A stretch of DNA of 64,000 nucleotides. It comes from Rachicladosporium sp. CCFEE 5018. Lineage: Eukaryota > Ascomycota > Dothideomycetes > Cladosporiales > Cladosporiaceae. The DNA lies in contig KZ111142.1 of assembly GCA_002077045.2 (NCBI GenBank), forward strand, positions 847,017 to 911,016. The letters run 5' to 3'. This document shows positions 43,001-54,541 of the stretch, piece after piece. How positions within the stretch are numbered: the first letter of the stretch is position 1; every line of letters begins with the position of its first letter. The notes under the pieces are model-generated. The model was not told where the DNA came from. It was given only the letters and a program-made list of their open reading frames with translations, and searched no databases. Made by a program: the position numbers and the translations under genes.

Positions 43001-43705
43001 TAGCCTTCTTCTCGGGCAATGCATTGTTGCTGAAGATCTTGATGCGGTCCTTGAACGAATTCCCCGCAGCAGCTGCACCATCGGGTGCATCTGTGGCTAG
43101 AAAAGACGGTGACTCCTGGGACGTATATGCATATGTAGTAGCATCTTCGAAGGTCACAGCGCCATCGAGCAGATTCTCGTCGACACTGAGACCAGTCTCG
43201 ACGTTGGTCCGGAGTCCTCGCTCGATGCCGCGGAGTCCTCCAAGTGCAGAGTAGGCTGCTAATGACTTCGGATTGAGAAGCTTGTTGAGTTGACCCGGCG
43301 AGAAGGCGAATTTATTGTCCTTGACAACGAAATCCTTCTCGAAACCATTATCAGGTCGGAGGGTATCCTCGCGTTGCTCTAGTGTCAATCGACATTTCGA
43401 AGTGGGCAAGTCCTTTGTAGGTGATTCTGGTGTTCTGAGCAAGGTAGTGTCTGAGTGTGCTGTGCTACCGCTCAGTGATCGGTCGCGGCCGGTGAAGTTG
43501 GGTGTCGAAAGTAGAGATGGGGACTGTGTCGAGATGGGTGTCTGCGGCAGGACTCTGCTAGTTTCATCTGATCGCACAGACTGCGTTACTGAGTCAGTGG
43601 GCGTCCATAGGGTTGGAAGTGAGGCCTTGGACTTACTGATGTGTCGACGCTGATTTGCGGTAGGGCCAGTGTAGGCGTCCTTTGGCCGGCGTTGCCATTC
43701 GCCAT
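40063..43705 (-). CDS. Calcium-transporting P-type ATPase (PMCA/Pmc1-like) with a frameshift and an in-frame TGA
   Basis: Exon 1 is 43705-43637, exon 2 is 43580-42903 and exon 3 is 42850-40063; introns are 56 and 52 bp. It has class IIB features: VAVPEGLPLAVTLALAFA (TM4), phosphorylation site ICSDKTGTLTQN, and VTGDGTNDGPALKAADIGFS. It should pump Ca2+ into the vacuole or out of the cell. Two lesions are visible. Near 41,419-41,422 a run of four T (coding strand) carries one base too many, and the frame shifts between GCEDENDL and SQADFDAVL. At 40,350-40,348 TGA stands where Trp is expected (ITGRD-stop-GISIG). Counting one base fewer, the coding length is 1178 codons. Recent pseudogenisation and base-calling errors are both possible. 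Confidence 0.87.
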
Positions 43706-44628
43706 GTTAGCAGTGCTTTACTCCTCGAACGGAATTAGATGATATGTGAAAGTGCACAAGTACGATACGATGCGAGGGATTACGGCCTACCACGAAGCCA
43801 TAAGGTGGTATATGACGAGCTACAGCGTACCGCCTCCTACGACGGTGGCATAGCACAGTCGAGGGTACGGAGGCGCAGCAGCGCTGGGCATGCTGAGAAG
43901 ACGCAGCGATCGCATATGGGTGACATCTGCGTAGCCTTGGCCACGAAAGCGAAGCGCTGGGCAGGTGGTCTCGGCGCTGTCAGTCTTTGCCAAGCGAGCA
44001 TAAGAGATCGATCTTCAGCCACACCGAGACATCATCCCATCCTGAACGCCAGGGGCGTAGCAAGGGCGTCGACAAAATGGATCGGGGGGGGGTATGTGGG
44101 ACGCTCCGCCGTCGGATAATGACCCTCCCGTGCTGGACCAGGTGTCAAATCATTTCCAGGCAATTATGAGCGATTGCATGCGACTCAGCCTCGCTCGCTG
44201 TTAGTGAAGAGCAGCTTGGCAAGAAGTGACAGAGATTACGCCACTGGTGACATGTTCGATAGACGCACATCTAAGCGTACGCTTAGCTCAGGAGTCTGGA
44301 AGATCCATGCGATGGCTGAGGTGGGCGAACGTGGCACGTATGGGTAAAGTTATGCTGCGCAAAAGTTTGACAGGGCCAAGTGAGGTTGGCAGTGACGCGG
44401 GCTTGGCGAGCGGGAGATTACGGAGACTGACAGGTACCGCGAAGGAGTATATCTGAGCATGGCGGCTAATAGAGGCGATCGAGAAACCACACGAACAGGT
44501 ACCATCAGCTACATGTCCACCCAACGAACTCTTGCAAGGGCGATGTCGAATGCTGCTGGAACATTTGGACACAGGGAGCGCTTGAGGCTGGCCTGCAGCT
44601 ACGACTTTCCATCTCCGACTTGCGTCTA
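43706..44628. other. Intergenic, no gene seen
   Basis: These 923 bp are upstream of the calcium ATPase and downstream of the third TauD-like gene. A G8 run lies near 44,085. Frames are short and unconvincing. Confidence 0.5.
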
Positions 44629-45908
44629 TCACTGCTCCAGTTTAGCCAAGGCTTCGCGCCTCCCAGTGCTCTTGGGATCTAGGTATGGCCTCTCCCCAAG
44701 GGACACAGCGCGCTGGCCCGTGCGCTCGCCCTGGCCCTCAAAGTCGTACGTAGCCGTGTGATACACGCTCCTGTTATCCCAGATAGCGAGATCGTTGGGA
44801 GACTGCCATCTGTTTCTCACCTGGAGGTCGTGGTCTGAATGCGAGTGTCAGCGTAGGCTTGGAAGGAAGCTTACTTGTGGACTCACTCTCGGTGATCAGC
44901 TGCACGAACCAGCTGAGCAGGTGCTTGCTCTCCGCCTCCGACACCTTGTTGATTCGCTGCGCATGATGACCAACCGCGAAGACTGACTTCCAGCCAGTAA
45001 CTGGGTTTGTTCGAATGACAGGATGTTGGGCCTTCAAGTCCGATCCGAAGTTCTCGGGCGAGCCGCGTTGAGCAGTGTACAGCTGGAACCCATTTTTCTC
45101 TGCACTTTCATTGAAGATCGGCTGCGCAAAGGTGCCGGTCAGACCCTCGAGGAACTTCTGGTAAGCTGGGGAGATCCGGTCGTACACTTCGTAGCCGCTG
45201 GCCCAGAGAGTGTCACCACCGGTCTTCGGTAGCTGGGTGAGTCGTAGAACGGCGTAGTCGCTTGGCACAGGCTCGAACGTGATGTCCGAGTGCCAGCCTC
45301 CGATGGTGTCAGCTAGGCGTGCCTACAACATTGCCAATGTCTCGACGAGAAGATCACGCACCTTCCTTACTGCTCTGCTTTGCCTCCTTCGCGAACCGGT
45401 CGCTGTACAGCTTCTTCGCCTGCTCAGACGAGATGACCGAGATCTCATCATCCTTGCCACCAAGAACGCGACCGCCGTTGCTCACGGGGTGGATATGCAA
45501 GCCGCTGGACTTTGGCTTGCCACTGAGCTCGCCGAGCTTCTGAATGAGCTTCTTCTGGAGCTCGTTATCGAGGTTGTCTTGCTTGCGGAAGAACACTACA
45601 CCACGTTGCGAGACTATGGTGCGTTAGTCACATATCTTGGAGTGTTGTGAAAGCTCGTAACTGTGCATACCGGTGATGGCAAGATCTCGCAGCAGCTCGT
45701 TGGCATTGTCAGCCTTGAGCCACTCCGTGAGATCAGCCTTGGGAAACTCCTTTCCGATGACTGGAGTAACATCAAAGGACTCGAACTGATCGAGCACGCC
45801 CTTGAGCTGTAGTGGTGCTGTATTTTGAGACTTCGATGCAGCATCTGCGTTCGGTGTCTCAGTGTCTGTCTCCGCTGTCGAAGTAGTGCGGACTGTTGTG
45901 GTCGCCAT
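44629..45908 (-). CDS. Third TauD/TfdA-family dioxygenase
   Basis: The product has 373 residues in four exons: 45908-45671, 45613-45362, 45312-44887 and 44834-44629, with introns of 57, 49 and 52 bp. All splice ends are GT-AG. Iron ligands are in GWHSDITFEP and RSVYHTATYDF; the 2-oxoglutarate arginine is in GQRAVSLGERPYL. It is clearly homologous to the duplicated genes at 3,859 and 56,161 but more diverged, and it shares only the first intron position (after DLAIT). Its third-intron region has no counterpart of their odd intron: there ND(L/I)A(I/V)WDNR is continuous. It is divergent from the permease at 47,155, suggesting a shared substrate, possibly a sulfonate. Confidence 0.92.
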
Positions 45909-47154
45909 TTGATGTTGGATGAACACGTCAAGAATCTACCCTCTCACCTTTTGTGTCACAACTTCGAACTTATATACAATGCTGTAGCTGCGACTCATTA
46001 ATCCACTATGTTGCCATCAAGTCGCATTACCGAGACCGCAACGCCATTGGTCGTAGACCGCGGATAAAGCTAACGTGGTCGATGTGTTGTGAGTTTGGTA
46101 GCTAGATTCGCCATTGTAGTGTAGCTATCACGCCATACATAAGCGGGCAACTTCATCTACTTCTGTTGCGTGGCAACGCACGCAATCGGCTTGTCTTTCT
46201 TCTGTGAGTCCCACATGTGGAATCACGAATGGCACTAATTGCGTACCTTGAATTGTGTGAACGACGATCACCAGTTGAATACGAGTAAGATCAATACTGC
46301 ACACAAACGCTTCTGTGCACCCTGACACTTGTCATGTCCTGGCAAACCCGTTGTATGTCCTCTCGATACACTGATCGATCTCTTGACCCGAGTTTCTTAG
46401 AGCAACGTCAACAAGCTCAATCATCGGACCACCGTTCAAGAGAGGAGGTGCGAGATCGCCGTTCAGTCTTTCGTTGTTTCATTGCAGTAGCTGCCGGGTG
46501 GGGACCTGATACATATCAAGGTCTATAGACTCTATACCCTGCGTGGGTAATCAGTAGAACCGGAATAGTACATATAGAAGGCGCCGTGACTGAAGTCGTC
46601 TTGTACGCATGGGGAGATGCATATGTATCCACGCTTCAAGAAGACGGTCTACCTCGATGCCAGATAGTATTCCGGTCGTAGCGGCACGCCATCGTCGACA
46701 GCGAAGGCATCTTCGCGTCCGTCTGACGAGATTGCGCCTCTGACGTGTCCGTAGGCTATAGCATCCTCGCTCGTTCGACGGAATCGTATCGCCAAGTCGG
46801 ATAAGCAACTTCGAGGTCCACTTCAGGAAGATTTTTAAAAGCTTCAGGCCTGCTGCCCGCCGTGGTCGAAGCATGGCGTGCACGCAGTGTGACATGGCAG
46901 CAATGGCGTGCGCGCAACGTGGATCTGAACTGTGTTACTCCATGCACCCACCTTCCCTGCCAATGACAGCCAAGATGCGCAAATTCTTCTGTGCCACTCG
47001 TTGGGTGTGAGTTGAGGCATTGCGCCATCGGATCCAGTAGTGACGAGCGAACAGGGCTCAATGCAAGTGTCGTATATACCATGTTTCCGTCCGTGTCAAG
47101 GAAGGATGATAGTCTTGTACCTCGCGTTTAGTCGTTCGTGCCTATACAGAAGCC
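45909..47154. promoter_or_regulatory. Divergent region between TauD-like gene and permease, with a TATA-like box
   Basis: These 1,246 bp separate divergent start codons. On the minus strand TATATAAG (45,970-45,977) lies about 62 bases before the dioxygenase ATG, a plausible TATA box. No convincing gene lies inside. Confidence 0.45.
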
Positions 47155-49988
47155 ATGGCAGCTCCCATGATTGCTCAGGCTGTCGAGCCAACCATCGCAG
47201 CATACACGATTGACAGCGACAAGTCCACGAGAGATCTTAAGCATTCCTTGAGCTCGTCTGAGTCTCTCGCATCTTTCGATGAGAAGAATCCGTTCTCTGA
47301 TCCCAAGATTGCCGCGCACTGGCGACAGGTCTACAAAGACTCGCAGTACGAGAGTCGGAGTGCATTTGACCCGGAGTTTCAATGGACTGCCGCAGAGGAG
47401 AAGAAGCTCGTACGGAAGCTCGACTGGCGTGTCTGCTTGTTTGCTTGCTTGGCGTTCTTTGCGTTGCAAGTCGATCGAGGGAACCTGGCTCAGGCTGTGT
47501 CAGACAACTTTTTGTCTGACTTATCACTTTCCACGAATGACTACAACAACGGGAATTCCATCTTCAAAGTTGTCTTGCACCTGCCAACATACGATGAGAG
47601 CAACCTGAATGCTGACAGCTTTTTTAAGGTCGCTTTCCTGCTCGCGGAGATTCCCAGCCAGCTTATCTCAAAAAGACTGGTGAGTGTCGTGGACCGTGTC
47701 ACTTACGTAATTTTTGTTCCTGATCTCTGTTGCAGGGGCCTGATCGATGGATCCCGAGTGAGCTTCTTGGATGATAGGGCGGAACACAATCAAGTGTTGA
47801 CATCTCATACTAGTGCAGATGGTTGCTTGGTCTATCGTCGCCGCCTCGCAAGCAGCTTTATCGGGAAGGACATCCTTCTACGTCTGCCGTGTCCTCATCG
47901 GTGCACTTGAGGGAGGGTATGTCCCGCCCTCAACCTCTTCGATCGAGTCTCGCTGACAAGTCTCCAGATTCATTCCTGATCTTGTATGACGGATCGACTG
48001 ACCACTTTGTACCAGGAGAACATCAGCTAACACCGCTTGCAGGTTCTCTGTGCGTGTCTTTGCAGGACCCGAGCTTAGTCTGCCACCCCCTAGCTGACAG
48101 TGAGAGGACAGGGCTTTCGTACTTCTACACCGGCAAAGAGCTACCGATCAGACTTGCATTTTTCTGGACCGCGCTTGATGGCACACAAATCATCACATCC
48201 ATCATGGCGTTTGGCTTACTGCATCTGCGCGGCGTACACGGTCTAGCAGGCTGGAGATGGTGTGTGACTTCTGAGACCGCGAGCTGGCGATCGACTGACA
48301 GACCCAGGCTCTTCCTCATCGAAGGCATCATAACGTTCAGCATTGGGATTGCTGCTTTCTTCTCCATGCCCGGTAAATAGCGACATGTGAGGGTGGTCAT
48401 AATTGCCCGACCGACTTACAAGTTTGATAGCGAGCGCCGTCGCTACGAAAACCAGGTTCAGACCCAATGGGTGAGTACCCATATCAGCACGGGACCGCCG
48501 CTGAGGTGCTTTTGACGACTGATCTTGACGGTCTCAGGTGGTTCACCGACCGCGAGGTCAAGATTGTCGTGAACAGAGTGTACGTATAGTTCACGCGGGC
48601 AGATGTCGACATCTGGGCCAACGACGTGCTGACCGTGTCTTAAGATTGCGTGACGATCCGACCAAAGGTATGCCCCTGATCCTCCCGGACGCACCCTGGC
48701 CAGGCGTTCACCGGTGAAGTAGATCGGTACAATCGCTGATCGTACTCGCAGGCGACATGCACAATCGACAGGCAGTACGTCGAGACGTTGGCTTCCTTGC
48801 TCAGTGATATTGACCACCACCTCCAGATCACACCAAAGCGATTATATCAAGCCCTCGCAGATTATGACATGTGGCCGGTGAGTTGAGGCGGTACAGCAGC
48901 GATCCGGAGCATGCTGACTTTGGCTTGCCAGATCTATGCCCTCGGCCTCATATGCTTCATTCCCATCTCAACTCCAGCAACATACCTCACCCTCTCCTTG
49001 AGGCAGCTGGGCTTCTCGACGGTGCGACCGACCAACACAGGATCGATAGCAATACTGATCCATTGTAGTTCGAGACGAATCTCCTGGTAATTCCATCTAC
49101 AGCTGTCGCTATCTGCAACCTCCTACTCTTGACTTGGGTCAGCGAGCGGTTGAACGAACGAATGCTCATCGCGCTCATCCAGGATCTGTGGTGAGTGCAG
49201 CCATACATAGTCCTTCTCCGTCGCAGCCGAATGATGAAATGAGCGTCTATACTGCAGCTTTTGCAGCGCCGTTGAGCGCCTGGCTCAGGACATTCGCTCT
49301 TCTCCTGCAGGCAGTGCATAGTACGTTCGCTAGCGTAGATGCACCGACGCCAGTACTGAGGACTTTGCGCTTGGCAGCAGAGGCGATCGCAGCAAAAGCG
49401 ACCGCAGCGTGCTCGCTTTGAACATGGCTGATCGCAACACATAGGGCACTGCCATGCGTGATCGCACTCCGAGTATGGAGCGGCGCGAACAAGGAGCCTT
49501 GGGCGACTTATGCTCTATTGACGGTGCTACTGTCCTGTAAGTCCTCTTAAGCTCTCTTCCGTAGTGATGCTGACACAATTCGCAGACCCTTACTGCCACG
49601 CTATCCTCGTCGGCCTCTCCTCCAGGAACTCCGGCTCTGTGCGGACTCGCTCCATATCAGCAGCCTGTTACAAGTACGCAAGATGTATCCTTTAATGGGT
49701 GCATGATGCTGACTTGTCGGCAGCATGATGGTACAGCTCGGAGGTGTCATAGCCAGCCAGGTGTACCGCGCAGATGATAAGCCGCTCTATAAGCGAGGTA
49801 ATAGCGTGCTCGTTGCCATTGCTTGCTTATCGATTGCGCTGTTCATCTTCGCCAAGTTATACTATGTCCTGAAGAACAAGACGAGGGCGAGGAAGTGGGA
49901 CGCAATGAGTGCGGAGCAGAAGCAAGAGTATCTTGATACCACAAACGACCAAGGAAACAAGAGATTGGACTTCCGATTCGCGCACTAA
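47155..49988 (+). CDS. MFS anion:cation symporter, Dal5/allantoate-permease family, 18 exons
   Basis: Eighteen exons join in frame to 553 residues: 47155-47568, 47629-47679, 47736-47757, 47814-47916, 47968-47983, 48043-48049, 48112-48259, 48308-48372, 48431-48470, 48538-48579, 48645-48667, 48752-48774, 48827-48877, 48932-49021, 49069-49190, 49445-49536, 49586-49673 and 49724-49988. Family features include LDWRVCLFACLAFFALQVDR near the first helix, PDRWIPMQMVAWSIVAASQA, the YFYTGKELPIR loop, GWRWLFLIEGIITF and YNMMVQLGGVIASQVYRADD. It should import an organic anion (allantoate, nicotinate, sulfonate or similar) at the plasma membrane. The first intron has a weak donor (GTTGTC) and its 60 bp are open, so it could be retained. 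Confidence 0.9.
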
Positions 49989-51140
49989 GGAGGAGATAGA
50001 GGAGTGCGGCCTGTGACCCAGTGGAGGCGCGATCGTTGTATGCTGCACACCTGGTGACACAGCATTCTGGGGCCATGGGTGTCGTAGCTCAGATATTGGC
50101 TTGATAGAGTATGCATCTGCAGAGACCACTGCGAGTAGAGAAGCATCACATTCAATCTCGTCCTGTCCCCTGATAATAAGCTGTGTGCAGTGCAAAACAA
50201 GTCAAATGCTGATGTGTGGACGATCGTACAGGTCGAGGTCCAGTGACGTGTGTTGGGCAACACCTTTAAGTGGAAGCGGGCACTTGACAACAGTGGAAAG
50301 GCGGATAGCCACACATCAGTGTCCTGAATGGGACGTGTATAACGTCAGTTCACTGCAAGGTCTTCCATAGACTCTCCAGGACGTCTTCACTTTCTACCAT
50401 CAAGCTCCATCCGGGCGCAACCACATGGCCTGGTAATTGACAGTTTATTCCGAGTGAGGCTGCAGCTCCTATCGAGCATGCGCCGAGTACCGGCTGGCAC
50501 CATGTCAATGACGACAGAGTGCCTCCCATGCAGGGCGAGAGTGTGGCCAATTCTGCCGTTTATCGATGTGATGAACCTCCGCAAGGAATCGGGAAGGGGT
50601 ACTGGACCGTAAGCTTCTTAAGACAGCACCGGTAGTGTGATATTTGCACAGCGAGATACCCAGGAGAGCGCGAGGAAGTGTGATGTTGATCCAGGGGGTG
50701 TACTGATTAGGCAATGTAGTAAGTAAGCGGTGGTCCAGATTTCACGCTCGAAGGAAGCCGGACTGGTGCGGTGGACGGTGACAGCATGACTGACGTTATC
50801 ACAATGTCACCCGCAGCGTAGTGGTCTTGCCCAATGCTGTGACCAGTGCTCGGATCGAAGGCCAATTGAGGGTCATCAAGCTCGACCTTGCCAGGTTCGA
50901 CGCCAACCACAAGCTCTAGGAGACGAGACGCGTAGACCGTCTTTGTACGCGTGTCCGTTAGCGTTGCCCACAGTCAATTCTGCAAGACAACCCCTTCGCT
51001 GGTAGATCAGGCAGGTTCATTGCGACTTTCCAGCTCAAGGAATGGATGCCGCACGCAATGAATATGGCCATGCTCCTAAGTGGCATGAAGTGGACAGGCC
51101 AAACCATATGAACACGTCATACAACGAGAATGTTCATAGA
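49989..51140. other. Convergent intergenic region, no gene seen
   Basis: These 1,152 bp lie between the 3' ends of the permease and MHF1. Short frames on both strands, none supported. Confidence 0.5.
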
Positions 51141-51489
51141 TCAGCGTGCTGAGGGTCGATCCTTGATGGCTTTCGCCTCCTGCTTGAGCAGCTCCTCGAG
51201 TCCTTCGTTGCGGCGAGCGAGCAGCAGTACGTCCTCGGTGTTGATGGTCGTCCGCCCATCGTGCTTCGCAAACGTCTCCAGATCTTGACTGACATTCTCT
51301 GTACGATCTTCAGTAGCATTCTGCACGGTGAAGCTTCCTACGCGTACCAATCTGTGCGTACAGCATCTCGCTCAGCGAGCCGATGAAGTGGGCTGTCGCA
51401 TTGATGTCTGTGTGGGCATCGATTGTTTGGCCGACGCTATACCACAAAGCAGCTTTGAGGCGCTCCTCCTCCGCGTTGTCGATGGCCAT
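51141..51489 (-). CDS. MHF1: CENP-S / MHF1 histone-fold protein
   Basis: The product has 99 residues. Exon 1 is 51489-51348 and exon 2 is 51298-51141, with a 49-bp intron (GTACGC, ACAG). The histone fold reads ERLKAALWYSVGQTIDAH, FIGSLSEMLYAQIENVSQDL, ETFAKHDGRTTINTEDVLLL and ARRNEGLEELL, a clear CENP-S match. CENP-S pairs with CENP-X (MHF2) at centromeres and with the FANCM/Mph1 helicase at stalled forks. An in-frame ATG upstream (51,549) would add 20 Pro-rich residues; the internal start fits the family better. Confidence 0.92.
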
Positions 51490-52299
51490 GATTGTCTTCG
51501 GCTGCGTGATCGGTCCAGGCGATGGTGGTGATGTGAAGGGCATTAACATCGTGGTTCTGAGAAGGTGGAGACGCGTCGCATGATCAGCGCGTCATCTCGT
51601 GATGCACCTCGACCGCGCCTTCCAGTATTCTCTGCTCCTGCATCACCCATGACCTACCACAAGTACGCTGGAAACGCGAGTGCTAAGCTTATGGACCATG
51701 ACCAGAGCAGTATTGAGCGCGACGGTGCGGGATTTATCAGTCTGTGCACCACCTTTGCACGATGGTCACTGAGCCTTAATTGAGCCCCATCAGAGCCTTG
51801 TGCTCGAGACTGCAGTGGGTATCAGTGAGCAGTGTTGAGATGGGTGTCGGTGTCGTATCTGGGTAATGCTGTAATCAGGAGACCATCCGGAAGATCTTTC
51901 ACCATTCAGGGCAGGGCTTTGTGCGAGACGTGCTGTCAATCGCACACGCAAGGGTTCTGCAGTCCTCCTCGTCAGGCGCTATCACGTCTGCGATCGTTCT
52001 ACACCTGGTGAAACGCGAGCAGACGGTAAGTATGACCTTTGTGAGCTTCGTGATTCGATCTCGTCGTGCGATTCCTCGAGGCTGCGAGCCACGTGGGCTG
52101 CGGTTCTAGAGCATCGACCGTCGCTCCTGCCCTCGAGGAAAGGACACGACCCTAACTTCAAAGCGGCATTGCTTCCCTCACATGTCATCTCACCTCTCAC
52201 TTCACACACTACATCCTCGCGTCCTCCATCAGTGCACACGCATTTCCTACATCAAGCTTCACCGAGCAACGACTGCTTTTAGAACCTTCTCAGGGCTAC
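51490..52299. other. Interval before repeat copy B, possible upstream exons
   Basis: A GTAAGT donor at 52,031 and a TTCTAG acceptor at 52,109 flank a 79-bp intron-like stretch. Open frames on either side (51,921-52,030 and beyond 52,110) may be 5' exons of the gene continuing into the repeat at 52,300. The frames do not join cleanly, so I do not call a gene. Confidence 0.3.
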
Positions 52300-53150
52300 G
52301 AATCCGAATCGCACGAGATGCTGGGTTACCCACACGCCTACCATCTCCAGCATAGGAACAGCCCGGAAATCAAGGTCAAGCTTGACGACGACGAACGCGA
52401 CTACTTTGGGCTTGTGTAGGTCCATGTGTTGTTGAGATGCGCACGGTCGAGCTGCAATTCCTCTTAGACTGACACATCGTTGACGGTGGTCACTTGCCGC
52501 ACTTAGGCCCGCACCACTACGATCGTGAGAGCAGCATCAAGCCTGGGACTGGGTCTGTAGCACCACCAGACCTGGTCGCGCTACGTCTTCCCCAGCATCG
52601 CCAGATCAATGGGATTGCTCGCAAGCATGCATGGAATGCCTGGAGACGATGACACCAGGCTCCACACGCCAATACTCACGATCGGCTACAGCGTCCATTG
52701 CCATTTTGCAGGCATTGCCGAGTACGGCATCCACTAGGTCAGCACTTCGCCTGGTGCCGACATTGCAAGGTCATCTATCGATGGGGCCAACATCGCACCT
52801 CCTCTGGCTGGTGCATTCGCTGCCGTCCCGTTCACCTTTGGGGTTTGCATCATCCCACTGTCACGTCCGACAATGCCTCCGCAGTCGATCCGCGCCGGGC
52901 GGCCGCGAACCACGCAGCTGATACAGCCAATGCATTCCACTTCAGCATCGGTGGACGTCGAGCTCACGACATCTACATTCCCGACTATGCCTCCGGTGCT
53001 GGTGATCGGACTGGACATCACAGAGGCCACCGAGCTCACGACATCTACATTCCAGACTATGCGACCAATAACAGCGTTCATCATGTAGATCGCTCTCACG
53101 GCGTCACAGCGCTGAACGATGGAACAGGGCAGAAGCGCACGTCTCAGTAG
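52300..53150 (+). pseudogene. Broken copy of the CX2CX3HX4H reading frame
   Basis: This matches 1-848. The GTAGGT donor is kept at 52,416, but the acceptor AG of copy A (186-187) is GG here (52,485-52,486). A 3-base in-frame insertion adds a TGA at 52,650-52,652, directly after the NAWRR stretch. The three Cys/His motifs and the two RAHDIYIPDYA repeats follow in an intact frame to the stop at 53,148-53,150. One motif histidine has become Tyr (CRHCKVIY). Confidence 0.45.
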
Positions 53151-53322
53151 GTCACTTGATCAGGCGGGCTAGGTCCGCAAGGACTGACCATATTGATAGC
53201 ATCGTGCTAAAGCCGGGTTCATGTGAGCTCGTGCTACAAGCGTCGCACACGGAGTGGTCGCCAGCGCACGATGCATATGGCGCGTTCCAATCCATCAGCA
53301 ATGCTTTCCGCAGTATATACGA

Positions 53323-54162
53323 CTACCTGGCGAGGTAGCCTCCATCGACTAACAAGCACTCGCCAGAGATATAGTCACTCGCAGGACTCGCCAGAAACAC
53401 CACACTCCCACAGAAGTCCTCCGGCTTACCCCATCTTCCGTCGGGTATCCTCGAGAGTATCGAGTCCGCCCGATTCGAATCATTGATGAGCGCTGTATTC
53501 ATCTCAGTAGCGATATAACCTGGAGCGATGGCATTGACGTTGATCCCTTCCTTGGCCCACTCATTACAGAATGCTTTCGTTACTTGCGCTACACCACCTT
53601 TGCTCGCAGCATACGCAGGCACAGTGATGCCTCCTTGGAAGCTGAGCAACGAGGCGATGTTGATGATCTTGCCTCTCCTGCCGCGAGCATCGGGCTCCCG
53701 CGATAGCATGTGGGCTCCAACATCACGGCAGAGGGTGAAGACTGTCGTCAGATTCACCTGCAATACTTCGTTCCAGTCTTCATCTGGGAACTTGTGAGCT
53801 GGGTGGCGCTTCTGTATGCCACCGCAGTTGAGCAGGATGTCTATCTGGTGGCCGTCGGCAATAATCTTGGGGAGCAGGGCGGTGATTGAGCCTTGGGACG
53901 ACAGATCGGCTATGTAGATTTGGGACTTTCGGCCGATGGCTTTAATTGCCGACAATGTTTCCGTGTTGCTCTCATCTCGCTGTGATGGACGTCAACAACA
54001 TGCTCTTCGTTGGCGTTCATCCATATCTCGTACCTGCACAAGTAGCACGTCTGCTCCTGCTTCTGCCAGTGCTATTGCCATTGCCTGTCCGATTCCGCGT
54101 GTGCCGCCTGTCACCAATGCTGTCTTACCATCGAGGCCGAAAAGCTTTTGCAGCGAATTCAT
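53323..54162 (-). CDS. SDR oxidoreductase, KduD / gluconate 5-dehydrogenase-like (copy B)
   Basis: The product has 261 residues. Exon 1 is 54162-54034 and exon 2 is 53979-53323, with a 54-bp intron in the same place as copy A. TGGTRGIG and YAASK are intact. In the last 147 residues only four changes separate it from copy A (Ile/Leu, Lys/Glu, Asn/Asp and Val/Leu), while many codons differ silently. That is a sign of purifying selection after duplication. It is divergent from the zinc dehydrogenase at 54,542. Confidence 0.9.
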
Positions 54163-54541
54163 GTTGGCGTTCGGACGGAACGTAATTTCTTGATCTGCAG
54201 ATGTACGAAGGTAATTGATATTTTGAGATGCTGACTTTGGTCCTCAGCGAATGAAGTTCAGATGTGCTATATGTTGATTACAGTCCATTGATGTTGCCGT
54301 CACACGAAGTCCACTTCAGACGCCTTCAGTTGCCGACGCCCCAGAAAGCCTCCTCCGAGGCACTATCAAATGCCGGCCTTGTACGTACATCGTATTCACA
54401 ACGAGTCCAAGAGTGAGCGACCGGTCGATGGTAAGTATGTAAGCGTAATATTCCCTGTTGGTTGTCATCCTACACTCTCTTCCTCTGCTCTCGAGGCTCC
54501 AAGCAGCAGCAAAACGCCATCTTACTCAGACCTGAAAAGCA
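54163..54541. promoter_or_regulatory. Divergent SDR / zinc dehydrogenase intergenic region (copy B)
   Basis: These 379 bp align along most of their length with 1,852-2,233. They must contain both promoters; no specific site is assigned. Confidence 0.55.

Noticed and set aside
20642..43705. A nuclear genetic code reading TGA as Trp, suggested by two TGA-for-Trp sites
   Set aside because: Many other genes here end on TGA at the expected place (for example CTF8 and both zinc dehydrogenases) and use TGG for Trp, so a recoded genome is not supported.
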